From: Flagellimonas oceani
Lineage (GTDB): Bacteria; Bacteroidota; Bacteroidia; Flavobacteriales; Flavobacteriaceae
Length of the DNA stretch: 64,000 bases
Assembly: GCF_011068285.1 (NCBI RefSeq)
Contig: NZ_CP049616.1
Coordinates: 4,484,001-4,548,000 of the forward strand
Direction: 5' to 3'
The position numbers were made by a program, and so were the translations under genes. Shown here piece by piece: positions 1-7,795 of this stretch. The stretch's first letter is position 1, and every line of letters begins with the position of its first letter. The notes beneath the pieces are model-generated. The model was given only the letters and a program-made list of their open reading frames with translations. It did not search any database and was not told the origin of the DNA.

Positions 1-687
1 ATCCCCTTCCTCGGCGGCTTGGGTTATATCCTCTCCATGAAGGTCGTTGTAAGCGATATCCCTAAACCTGCTATCAACAAGATATTTGCTCTGCATGTAC
101 ATTACCGTTCGCTTTAAGCCAGTGGCGGAAACATAGGCTTCCAGTCCGCCCTTTACCCCAAGGCCGGTCAATCTTCCATCTCCAATGGTCATGTCCACAT
201 GGCCCAATTCTCCGGCAAAACCATCGTACCCATCAATAAGTTGACCGTTGGCCACGATGCCCGCACCAAAACCGGTACCCAAGGTAATTACTATAAAATC
301 CGTCATGGCCTTGGCTCCGCCAAAGAGCATTTCGCCCAACGCGGCGGCGCTGGCATCGTTCATTATGCGGATGGGCATATCAAACCGTTGTTTGAGCAGT
401 TTTACCAGTGGAACGCTTCCTTTCCATGCCAGATTGCTGGCACTCTCGATAGTGCCATTTTTACTGGAGGCATTGGGTGCCCCTATACCACAGCCTATTA
501 TATTGGCATCGTCTCCAAAATTTTCTAAAAGCTCATCAACGGTAGATTTTATTTTGTCCAGAAAGTTGTCCAAGTTTGGATATTCCTTGGTCCTAAAAAA
601 GGTTTTTTCGTAGCATTCGCCATGTTCATCCACCAAACCTATCTTGGTTTTGGTGCCCCCAATATCAATTCCAATTACTAAATCCAT
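1..687 (-). CDS. ROK-family sugar kinase (glucokinase-like), 3' end outside window
   Basis: The first 229 residues are visible, read from an ATG at 687; ROK kinases usually run to about 290-320 residues, so the C-terminus lies beyond base 1. The N-terminus has the ATP-binding DIGGTKTKIG loop (residues 8-17). The catalytic Asp sits in MNDASAAALGE (D111), followed by the GTGFGAGI phosphate loop and GELGHVDM. ROK kinases phosphorylate glucose or related hexoses in the cytoplasm. Oddity: where the family normally has the zinc site CxCGxxGCxE, this protein reads GRLTGLGVKGGLE, so all three cysteines are missing. The gene diverges from the stress/central-carbon operon; a TATATTTA box (minus strand, 716-723) could be its promoter. 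The substrate cannot be read from sequence. Confidence 0.88.
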   Translation of the reverse strand, partial: MDLVIGIDIGGTKTKIGLVDEHGECYEKTFFRTKEYPNLDNFLDKIKSTVDELLENFGDDANIIGCGIGAPNASSKNGTIESASNLAWKGSVPLVKLLKQRFDMPIRIMNDASAAALGEMLFGGAKAMTDFIVITLGTGFGAGIVANGQLIDGYDGFAGELGHVDMTIGDGRLTGLGVKGGLEAYVSATGLKRTVMYMQSKYLVDSRFRDIAYNDLHGEDITQAAEEGD

Positions 688-807
688 TTTAAAAGTTGCG
701 TTGTTTTTTGGTTTCTAAATATAACCAATATGGTAGCAATAATATAACCCGATTGGTTTTTATGATGACTGATTTTTTGGTAATATCAAGAAGAAAGTTG
801 AAAAGCC

Positions 808-850
808 TGACATCCGTCATGTTTTAGGTCAGAGGTCGATTCTACTTTTG
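808..850 (+). promoter_or_regulatory. Palindromic activator-type site plus -7 box upstream of the stress/PEPCK operon
   Basis: TGACATCCGTCA (808-819) is an inverted repeat TGAC-N4-GTCA. After exactly 23 bp comes TACTTTTG (843-850), a match to the Bacteroidota -7 element TAnnTTTG, and the ATG follows 33 bp later. No TTTG -33 element stands at the usual 19-bp distance. The palindrome centre lies about 40 bp before the expected start of transcription, the class II position used by CRP/FNR-family activators. The same arrangement with the same 23-bp spacing recurs at 6512-6554. The identity of the regulator is inference. Confidence 0.55.
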
Positions 851-883
851 AAATGAAAATTAAAACCGATAAATATAACAGGT

Positions 884-1675
884 ATGAGCAGTTTAAATAA
901 AATATTAATTCCTTTTGATTTTTCCGAAGCGTCCGTCAACGCTTTGGAGTACGTGGTCAATTTTGTGGGCACTGAAAAAGCCATCGGTATTTTGGGCCTC
1001 TATGTGGGCAAGATGCCCATAAGTGGTTCGGATAACGAAAAACTGGGTGAGGATTTCGCCAAATTGATGGATTCTTTTGGCGCGAGATTAAAGGTTGTAC
1101 CCGAGTTCAAGACCGAAACCGGGGAAGTCATCAGTACCATACTTGCTGCGCAGGAAAAAAGCAACGCCGATTTGATCATGATGGGCACCATGGGCGATAA
1201 GATCACCGATGAGGCCATAACCAATACATCAAAATTGGTGCTAAAGGCCAATTGTCCGGTTATATCCATCCCTTATGGCACTACAATTAAGGAACCCAAG
1301 AATATTGCCTTGGTCATGGGCGGTGAAAAAATTGACGACAAAGAGGTTTTGGGAACGTTATTGGACATCGCCAGAACCTTTGACGCCAGGGTGCACGTCC
1401 TTACCATATATAAGGATTCCATTTATGATGAAGAAGCGATCAAAGAATCCAACGAAAATTTATTGGAATATTACCTGGAGCATTTTTATGCCGATCATAC
1501 CTTCACAAAAAATGAAGATATAGAACAAGGTATCTTGGAGTATATCAAGGAGAAAGAAATTGATCTATTGGCCATATTGCCCCGTAACCATACCGAGAGA
1601 AGTGCCCCATCGGAAGGTAGGTTGACAAAACTGTTGACCCTTCACTCCGAGATACCGGTACTGGCCTTGGATTAA
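884..1675 (+). CDS. Universal stress protein, tandem UspA domains
   Basis: 263 residues contain two UspA-like alpha/beta domains (about 3-130 and 138-263). The first opens with NKILIPFDFSEASVNALEYV and closes with ADLIMMGTMGDKITD, which keeps a GT-x-G start of the nucleotide loop, then CPVISIPYG. The second opens NIALVMGGEKIDD and ends with IPVLALD; its loop (LPRNHTERSAP) is degenerate. Tandem Usp proteins are cytoplasmic and are linked to low oxygen, energy or stress survival. It is the first gene of a probable operon: the SLC13 carrier starts 17 bp downstream, then pckA and pfkA. The start is the ATG directly behind the promoter at 808-850. Confidence 0.9.
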   Translation: MSSLNKILIPFDFSEASVNALEYVVNFVGTEKAIGILGLYVGKMPISGSDNEKLGEDFAKLMDSFGARLKVVPEFKTETGEVISTILAAQEKSNADLIMMGTMGDKITDEAITNTSKLVLKANCPVISIPYGTTIKEPKNIALVMGGEKIDDKEVLGTLLDIARTFDARVHVLTIYKDSIYDEEAIKESNENLLEYYLEHFYADHTFTKNEDIEQGILEYIKEKEIDLLAILPRNHTERSAPSEGRLTKLLTLHSEIPVLALD

Positions 1676-1692
1676 CCTTTGAACTTCTTAGC

Positions 1693-3528
1693 ATGCTGCC
1701 ACTGCTGATTATTTTAGGTATTACGATCGTATTGTTCGTATGGGGAAAGTTTCCTCCCGATGTCGTTGCCCTTATGGCGATGTTGTCGCTGTATCTCACC
1801 GGTATTTTGGACTTGGGGGAGACTTTGACGGGGTTCAGTAACCCGACCGTGATCATGATCGCCGCCCTTTTTATTATCGGCGAAGGACTGTCCAGAACAG
1901 GATGGACCGCAATGGCAGGACAATTTTTTGTGAAATGGGCGCGAAAGAATATTTCGAGGCTGTTGGTCATCGTAACTTTGGGCTCCAGTTTGTTGTCCGG
2001 TTTTGTGAGCAATACAGGAACGGTCGCCGCATTGCTTCCGGTAACCGTCACCGCAGCGTGGAATGCCGGTACGCTACCGTCCAAATTGTTGATTCCCGTT
2101 GCCTTTGGCTCCAATACGGGAGGACTGTTGACACTTACCGGTACACCGCCCAACATTATCGTGAGCAACGCCCTGGCACAGAACGGGTTTACAGGATTTT
2201 CGTTCTTTGAATTTGGTTTGATAGGCCTTCCGCTCCTGATTATTTCCGTGCTGTATTTCAGGTATGTAGGGTATAAGCTGCTGCCCGAACATCGGACGAA
2301 CAACAAGCCGATCGCCATTGATCAAGAAATGCACAAATGGATTGAGAACTACAGTATTGGTGATAACCTGTACCGATTGCGTATCCGTTCCATGTCGCAA
2401 TTGATCAACACTAACATAGGGGATTGGAATTTTGAGAGCGATCACAAAGTTTCTGTGATGCGACTCAAACGGAGGCACCCCAATACATTGCACAGAATCC
2501 CCCAATTTGTGGAAATGCCAGGACTCGATACCGAAATGCGCTATCACGATATCATAACCGTAAAAGGCGAACCTGAAGATGTGGATAGGTTGGTGATCAA
2601 GTTCCATTTAGGGGTAATTCCCTTAAAACCTGAATCCGATATGCTCAAAAGGGAGCTCATCAATCAGGAAGTGGGCATGGCAGAGATGATCATTACCCCA
2701 AAATCGGTATTTGTGGGGAAGACCATTAACTTGGGGCACTACCTGCGCCAGGCAGGAGTACAATTGTTGGCCGTTTCCCGGGACAATGCGCCATTAACGG
2801 GAAAAATTGAAATCAGGGCAGGGGATGCATTCGTCATCCGTGGACAATGGGAAAATATTATCGCACTCAAATCCGTGTACGAAAATCTGGTGATTTCAGG
2901 TAGTCCGGAAGCCTTGTCCAAAAATGTGGATGAGCTGACCACTAAAAGCTACATTGCACTGGGGACATTACTATTGATGATTCTTCTGTTGGTGCTCAAT
3001 GTTTTTCCCGGTGCCATTGCTGCGCTTATTTGTGCAGGAATCATGATGTTGACCGGCTGTGTACCGATAAGCAAAGCTTACAAGGGAATCAGTTGGACGA
3101 GCGTGGTCATGATCGCGGCCATGATTCCCATGGGATTGGCCTTGCAAAAAACGGGCGTGGCCCAACTGGCGGCCAATAGCTTAGTGGATACCTTGGGAAG
3201 CATTCATCCCGTGGCCTTGTTGGCAGGCATTTTCTTGCTTACGGCAGCCTTTAGTCAAACCATAAACAACTCCGCCACCGCGGTGTTAATGGCACCGATA
3301 GCCATAATGGCATCCATGACCTTGGGAGTTTCCCCGAAGCCTTTTATGATAGCGGTTGCCGTAAGCGCATCAACCGCATTCTTGACCCCTGTGGGCACCA
3401 CGACCAACGCCATGGTGATGTCCGCGGGCGGATATAAGTTTATTGATTATGTAAAAGTAGGAGGGCCTTTGCTACTACTTTTCTTTATAGCAACTTTAGT
3501 ACTGGTTCCATGGATATGGAGCTTCTAA
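1693..3528 (+). CDS. SLC13/DASS-family carboxylate transporter with two RCK_C domains
   Basis: 611 residues. An N-terminal membrane half (1-195) and a C-terminal half (420-611) frame a soluble insert with two TrkA-C/RCK_C-like domains (about 217-310 and 325-405). The family's paired SNT signatures are visible: SNTGTVAALLPVT and SNTGGLLTLTGTPPN in the first half, NNSATAVLMAPIA and TPVGTTTNAMVMSAGGY in the second. Members move di/tricarboxylates or sulfate with sodium in the inner membrane; RCK_C domains usually bind small ligands. Between a stress protein and PEP carboxykinase, a C4-dicarboxylate substrate is plausible but not proven. pckA starts 19 bp downstream. Confidence 0.88.
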   Translation: MLPLLIILGITIVLFVWGKFPPDVVALMAMLSLYLTGILDLGETLTGFSNPTVIMIAALFIIGEGLSRTGWTAMAGQFFVKWARKNISRLLVIVTLGSSLLSGFVSNTGTVAALLPVTVTAAWNAGTLPSKLLIPVAFGSNTGGLLTLTGTPPNIIVSNALAQNGFTGFSFFEFGLIGLPLLIISVLYFRYVGYKLLPEHRTNNKPIAIDQEMHKWIENYSIGDNLYRLRIRSMSQLINTNIGDWNFESDHKVSVMRLKRRHPNTLHRIPQFVEMPGLDTEMRYHDIITVKGEPEDVDRLVIKFHLGVIPLKPESDMLKRELINQEVGMAEMIITPKSVFVGKTINLGHYLRQAGVQLLAVSRDNAPLTGKIEIRAGDAFVIRGQWENIIALKSVYENLVISGSPEALSKNVDELTTKSYIALGTLLLMILLLVLNVFPGAIAALICAGIMMLTGCVPISKAYKGISWTSVVMIAAMIPMGLALQKTGVAQLAANSLVDTLGSIHPVALLAGIFLLTAAFSQTINNSATAVLMAPIAIMASMTLGVSPKPFMIAVAVSASTAFLTPVGTTTNAMVMSAGGYKFIDYVKVGGPLLLLFFIATLVLVPWIWSF

Positions 3529-3547
3529 CCATTAAAAAACAACAGAT

Positions 3548-5164
3548 ATGAGCACAACCAAAGACCTAAGCAAGTATGGATTGAAAAATGTCCGAGCACA
3601 ATGGAACCTTGATGCCGAAACTTTACAAAAACTAACCTTGGAGAAAGGTATGGGAGTCGAGACCGAAAACGGCACCCTGTGCATCAATACGGGAAAATTT
3701 ACAGGAAGGTCGCCAAAAGACCGTTTTTTGGTGAAAGATGATTACACCAAGGACAAAGTTTGGTGGGGCAGGATAAATAAACCTGTATCACCTGAAAACT
3801 TCGATAAATTGTATGATGAGGTAACCGATTATCTGGATGGCAAAGAAGTTTTTGTAAGGGATGCCTATGTGTGCGCGGATCCAAAATATAGAATGAACGT
3901 GAGGACCATCACCGAGTATCCTTGGTCCAATTATTTTATCAAAAATATGTTCCTGCGATTGGGCGAGAGCGAACTTGAAAACTTTGAGGAAGAATGGCTG
4001 GTGCTGTGCGCACCGGGATATGAGGCAAAAAATCCATCAGAATATGGTATTTTGAGCGGCAACTTTTCCATACTCAATTTTACCAAAAAGATTGCTCTGG
4101 TAGCTGGTTCTGCTTATACCGGCGAAATGAAAAAAGGTATTTTTTCCGCATTGAACCTTATCCTTCCTACTGAAAAAGAGGTGTTGCCCATGCACTGTTC
4201 CGCCAATGTGGGTGAAGATGGTGATACCGCCATTTTCTTTGGATTGTCCGGTACGGGGAAAACCACTTTGTCCGCCGACCCCGATCGTAAACTTATCGGG
4301 GACGATGAGCATGGCTGGACCAAAGAGGACACCATCTTTAATTTTGAAGGCGGGTGCTATGCCAAGGTGATCGACCTTACCGAAGAAAAGGAACCCGATA
4401 TTTATAGAGCCATCCGACCTGGTGCCTTGTTGGAAAACGTGGTGTTCAAAGAAGGTACAAAGGAAGTGGATTATTTTGATAGCACCATCACTCAGAACAC
4501 AAGGGTGAGCTATCCTATTTATCACATCGATAATATTCAGGAACCTTCGTATGCATCCAATCCTACAAACATCTTTTTCTTAACTTGTGATGCCTTTGGT
4601 GTGTTGCCCCCGGTTTCCAAACTGACCCCTGGTCAAGCGGCATACCATTTTATTTCGGGCTATACGGCCAAGGTGGCTGGGACAGAGGCCGGTATCACCG
4701 AGCCGGTTCCATCGTTCTCGGCATGTTTTGGAGAACCGTTTATGCCGTTGCACCCAACCGTTTATGCGGAAATGTTGAGCGAAAAGATGAAGGCATCCGG
4801 CGTGAATGTGTGGTTGATCAACACGGGATGGAGCGGAGGCCCTTACGGAGTTGGGTCAAGAATCAAGCTTAAGTATACAAGAGCCATGATTTCCGCTATT
4901 CTCGAAGGTAAATTGGACGAAGTGGATTTTGAAATACACCCCATTTTCGGACTGCACATGCCCAAATATTGTCCAGGGGTGCCTACGGAAATCTTGGACC
5001 CCATGAACACTTGGTTGCAAAAAGGAGCGTATGTGAGCAAAGCCATTCAATTGGCACATTCGTTTCACATCAACTTTGATAAATTTGCAAGTCAGGCATC
5101 GGATGAGATTATGAACGGTGGACCGCTCATCGATTCGCACCATAGCTTGGCAGAACATTTATAA
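3548..5164 (+). CDS. pckA: Phosphoenolpyruvate carboxykinase (ATP)
   Basis: 538 residues, the normal length for ATP-dependent PEPCK, which interconverts oxaloacetate + ATP and PEP + CO2 + ADP in the cytoplasm. The substrate-binding GRSPKDRF motif lies near residue 53, the PEPCK-specific segment around NFSILNFTKK, the kinase-1a P-loop GLSGTGKTTLS near 232-242, and LIGDDEHGW just after it; the metal ligands fall in this region. The C-terminal GYTAKVAGTE and NTGWSGGPYG motifs are intact. The GTG of pfkA follows after 12 bp, so the two are almost certainly cotranscribed. Having PEPCK beside phosphofructokinase suggests use in the carboxylating, succinate-forming direction; that is inference. Confidence 0.97.
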   Translation: MSTTKDLSKYGLKNVRAQWNLDAETLQKLTLEKGMGVETENGTLCINTGKFTGRSPKDRFLVKDDYTKDKVWWGRINKPVSPENFDKLYDEVTDYLDGKEVFVRDAYVCADPKYRMNVRTITEYPWSNYFIKNMFLRLGESELENFEEEWLVLCAPGYEAKNPSEYGILSGNFSILNFTKKIALVAGSAYTGEMKKGIFSALNLILPTEKEVLPMHCSANVGEDGDTAIFFGLSGTGKTTLSADPDRKLIGDDEHGWTKEDTIFNFEGGCYAKVIDLTEEKEPDIYRAIRPGALLENVVFKEGTKEVDYFDSTITQNTRVSYPIYHIDNIQEPSYASNPTNIFFLTCDAFGVLPPVSKLTPGQAAYHFISGYTAKVAGTEAGITEPVPSFSACFGEPFMPLHPTVYAEMLSEKMKASGVNVWLINTGWSGGPYGVGSRIKLKYTRAMISAILEGKLDEVDFEIHPIFGLHMPKYCPGVPTEILDPMNTWLQKGAYVSKAIQLAHSFHINFDKFASQASDEIMNGGPLIDSHHSLAEHL

Positions 5165-5176
5165 GAAACAGTAAAA

Positions 5177-6496
5177 GTGAGCGACATAAATAAATTTGAT
5201 ATAGAAAGTTTAGGGGCGTCCAAGTATAAGTCGCCCCTTCAACTTAGTACCGTAAAGGGAGATCGCATTTTCAATTTTGTAAGCGAGTCCGACCGATTGG
5301 TGTTCGACCTTTCCATGGAGTATTACAATCAATGTTTGAATGGCGGGGAGTCTCCTGTTTGCATGGAGAAGGCAGGGCCAAGACAGGACATTTTTTTTGA
5401 TAGCAAGAATGCCACTGCAGCAATAGTCACTTGTGGAGGATTGTGTCCCGGCATCAACAACGTCATAAGAGGTTTGGTCATGGCGCTGCATTATTTTTAT
5501 GGGGTCAAGAAAATCATAGGAATACCTTATGGCTATGAAGGGCTCAATCCTGATAAAGGACATGAGTTGGTGGAGTTGACTCCCGATAAGGTCAAGGATA
5601 TCCATCAATTTGGGGGGACATTTTTAGGCTCCTCACGTGGCGGGCAGGATGTTTCGGTAATGGTGGATACGCTCGAAAACCATAAGGTGGACATGCTTTT
5701 TGCCATTGGTGGGGATGGAACCCTGAAAGGAGTGAATGCCATTGGGGGAGAGATTTCCAAAAGAAACGGGAAAATCAGCGTGGTAGGAATTCCAAAAACG
5801 ATTGATAACGATATTGACTTGATTGATGAGTCCTTTGGGTTTCAAACCGCTTTTGATGTGGCCAGTCCCATTTTAAGGGATGCCCATAACGAAGCCACTG
5901 GGGCTTACAACGGTATTTCCATCATCAAATTGATGGGAAGGGACAGTGGTTTCATTGCCGCATCGGCCGCTTTGGCCATGCCGGTGGTCAACTTTGTGCT
6001 GATCCCCGAAATGGATTTTGCCCTCGATGGTAAGGATGGTTTCTTAAAGGTGCTGGAAAATCGGCTCCATCAAAAAAAACATGCCGTGATCGTGGTGGCG
6101 GAAGGCGCGGGTCAGCAGCTGTTCAAGGAAAAGGAGATCGTTACCGATGCATCAGGTAATGTACAGCACGAGGATATCGGGGTTTACCTTAAGGAAAAAA
6201 TATCGGAATACTTTAAAGGAAAGAGTCCGGTCACCATTAAATATATCGACCCAAGTTACATTGTGCGCTGTGCTCCCGCCAATTCCAGCGATAGCGTGTA
6301 TTGTAGCCGATTGGCCTACCATGCGGTGCACGGAGCCATGGCCGGAAAGACCAAATTTGTTGCCAGTAGGGTGAACAATAGGTATGTGTACATCCCCATA
6401 GACCAGGTGACCAAAAAACGTAAGAAAATTGATTTGGAGGGCGAATTCTGGTTTTCTGTGCTTCAGAGTACCGGCCAACCCTTTTTCTTGGGATAG
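5177..6496 (+). CDS. pfkA: 6-phosphofructokinase, long plant-type clade
   Basis: 439 residues. Phosphorylates fructose 6-phosphate, the committing step of glycolysis. GGDGTLKG (178-185) carries Gly at the position that in pyrophosphate enzymes is Asp, pointing to ATP as donor. PKTIDND (206-212) has the Lys that E. coli-type ATP enzymes lack. That Gly/Lys pair is known from plant-type ATP-dependent enzymes. Other motifs are CGGLCPGINNVIRG, MGRDSGFIA and the PEMDF loop. The start is GTG at 5177, 12 bp after pckA; no in-frame ATG gives a better N-terminus. It is the last gene of the Usp-SLC13-pckA-pfkA unit; the next palindromic promoter begins 15 bp after its stop. Confidence 0.92.
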   Translation: MSDINKFDIESLGASKYKSPLQLSTVKGDRIFNFVSESDRLVFDLSMEYYNQCLNGGESPVCMEKAGPRQDIFFDSKNATAAIVTCGGLCPGINNVIRGLVMALHYFYGVKKIIGIPYGYEGLNPDKGHELVELTPDKVKDIHQFGGTFLGSSRGGQDVSVMVDTLENHKVDMLFAIGGDGTLKGVNAIGGEISKRNGKISVVGIPKTIDNDIDLIDESFGFQTAFDVASPILRDAHNEATGAYNGISIIKLMGRDSGFIAASAALAMPVVNFVLIPEMDFALDGKDGFLKVLENRLHQKKHAVIVVAEGAGQQLFKEKEIVTDASGNVQHEDIGVYLKEKISEYFKGKSPVTIKYIDPSYIVRCAPANSSDSVYCSRLAYHAVHGAMAGKTKFVASRVNNRYVYIPIDQVTKKRKKIDLEGEFWFSVLQSTGQPFFLG

Positions 6497-6511
6497 AAAT
6501 TGTGATTAAGC

Positions 6512-6554
6512 TGACAATTGTCATTAAATAGTATCTTTACTAGACCTAGATTTG
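6512..6554 (+). promoter_or_regulatory. Second palindromic activator-type promoter
   Basis: TGACAATTGTCA (6512-6523) is a perfect 12-bp palindrome. Exactly 23 bp later stands TAGATTTG (6547-6554), a full match to TAnnTTTG, and the likely ATG of the hibernation-factor gene is at 6576. Compared with 808-850, the site shares CTGACA-N3-GTCAT and the identical 23-bp spacing. There is again no TTTG -33 box at the standard distance. Together the two sites define a small regulon, probably of a CRP/FNR-family activator. Confidence 0.58.
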
Positions 6555-6575
6555 AAAAGAATCAAAACAACAATT

Positions 6576-6875
6576 ATGGAAGTACATGTTCAATATCAAA
6601 AGATGATGACCAGTGAATCATTGACCCAATTACTAATGAAAAAACTGGAAGGTTTGGAAACCAAATACAGTTGGTTGATCAAGGCCAACGTACTCTTTAA
6701 GACAGAGAACGATAAAGCTGGAGAGGGGAAGATCTGTGAAATAGAACTTAGCGCTCCCGGACCGAGAATTTTTGCCAAGTCCAGTACCGATGATTTTGAA
6801 AAATCGATGTCCAAGACCATTGAGGATTTGAGACGGCAGTTGGAAAAAAGACAGGCAACGTTTGCCACACATTAA
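6576..6875 (+). CDS. HPF/YfiA-like ribosome hibernation factor
   Basis: 99 residues from the ATG at 6576. A TTG at 6552 would extend the frame by eight residues, but it overlaps the -7 box, and MEVHVQYQKM fits the family's start on its first beta strand. The pattern (short beta strand, helix with SESLTQLLMKKLEGLETKY, strands with KICEIELSAPGPRIFAKSS, then a helix ending DLRRQLEKRQ) matches the beta-alpha-beta-beta-beta-alpha fold of HPF/YfiA proteins, which dimerise and silence ribosomes in slow growth. The family call is by pattern and moderately sure. The lipoprotein gene follows 42 bp downstream. Confidence 0.7.
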   Translation: MEVHVQYQKMMTSESLTQLLMKKLEGLETKYSWLIKANVLFKTENDKAGEGKICEIELSAPGPRIFAKSSTDDFEKSMSKTIEDLRRQLEKRQATFATH

Positions 6876-6917
6876 TAGTTTGGATCTTGCTGCGCACAAA
6901 TCTTTAAAATAATCGAG

Positions 6918-7547
6918 ATGAAACTCAAATTAATAGGTATAACGCTATTGCTCCTTACGGGATGCTCCTCTACCAAGTTGGTCAGCACTTGGAAAAATCC
7001 TGACAACGTGATTTTTGATGCGTATCAGGTGTTGGTCGTAGGAATGGTACAGGACGATGCCATGCGAATGGATTTTGAAAGCAAGTTCGCAGAAGCCCTA
7101 AAGGCCCAAGGCGTGGATGCCGTGCGCAGCATCGACCTTTTTGATGTGGAATTTACCTCGGCCGAAAGATCGGAACAGGAGTTAAAAGAGGTTGAGGAAC
7201 AATTATTGGACAAGGGTTTTGATGCCATTCTGTTTACCAAGATCGTAGGCGCCGAAAACCGAAGAACCTTTCGAGAGCGGGTCAATAATATTGATAACAT
7301 GATCGTTCGTTTCAGCAATGATTACCTCGAGCATCAAAATATATATTATAACCCTGAGTACAACGATAGTTTTAACGTATACCATTCGGAAACATCGCTC
7401 TACTGTATATGTGTTGGAAAGGAAATTGAACTCATTTGGAGGGGCGATGTGGAAGTAACGGAACCCGAAAATGTGAACAAAACCATCGACTCCTATATTA
7501 GATTGGTCACAAAATCAATGGGAGAGCAAGATGTAATTTTTAATTAG
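6918..7547 (+). CDS. Predicted lipoprotein of unknown function
   Basis: 209 residues with a signal peptide and lipobox LLTGC (Cys16), so probably anchored in the envelope. The mature N-terminus SSTKLVSTWKNPD is one I associate with a Bacteroidota lipoprotein family, but I cannot name a function. The mature part alternates beta strands and amphipathic helices; no enzyme motif is visible. It lies directly after the hibernation-factor gene and is likely transcribed from the palindromic promoter at 6512. Its last 8 bases overlap the 3' end of a 49-codon gene on the other strand. Confidence 0.75.
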   Translation: MKLKLIGITLLLLTGCSSTKLVSTWKNPDNVIFDAYQVLVVGMVQDDAMRMDFESKFAEALKAQGVDAVRSIDLFDVEFTSAERSEQELKEVEEQLLDKGFDAILFTKIVGAENRRTFRERVNNIDNMIVRFSNDYLEHQNIYYNPEYNDSFNVYHSETSLYCICVGKEIELIWRGDVEVTEPENVNKTIDSYIRLVTKSMGEQDVIFN

Positions 7548-7689
7548 AAAGCCCCATTGCTTCCAAAACACCTAGAAAATCCAATGCGATCAACACAGGG
7601 ATCGCTATTAAGATTACAATCAATATAAAAACCATGATCCGTAAAAATCCGACCATGAGTTTGTTTCCTATGCTAATTTCATCTGCCAT
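7540..7689 (-). CDS. 49-residue single-span membrane protein
   Basis: A short frame reading MADEISIGNKLMVGF..., with one strongly hydrophobic stretch at about residues 12-36 (rich in Ile, Val, Leu) and a short tail DFLGVLEAMGLSN. The charged start, clean transmembrane segment and proper stop suggest a real small membrane protein. It lies on the same strand as the sugar porter, 106 bp downstream of it, and could be cotranscribed. It overlaps the end of the convergent lipoprotein gene by 8 bases. No family recognised; coding status rests on composition and position only. Confidence 0.5.
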   Translation of the reverse strand: MADEISIGNKLMVGFLRIMVFILIVILIAIPVLIALDFLGVLEAMGLSN

Positions 7690-7795
7690 AATAGTGTAAT
7701 TTCTAACAATTTAAGAAAATATTTGCACATTTCCTTTAACGGGTAATCCACTATTCGATTAACGGATGATTTATAGGCATGTGGTGTTGGAAACG

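Noticed and set aside
1545..2318. 257-codon open frame on the minus strand inside the SLC13 transporter gene
   Set aside because: Shadow of the real gene; its translation has no domain, and the plus-strand product has complete family motifs.
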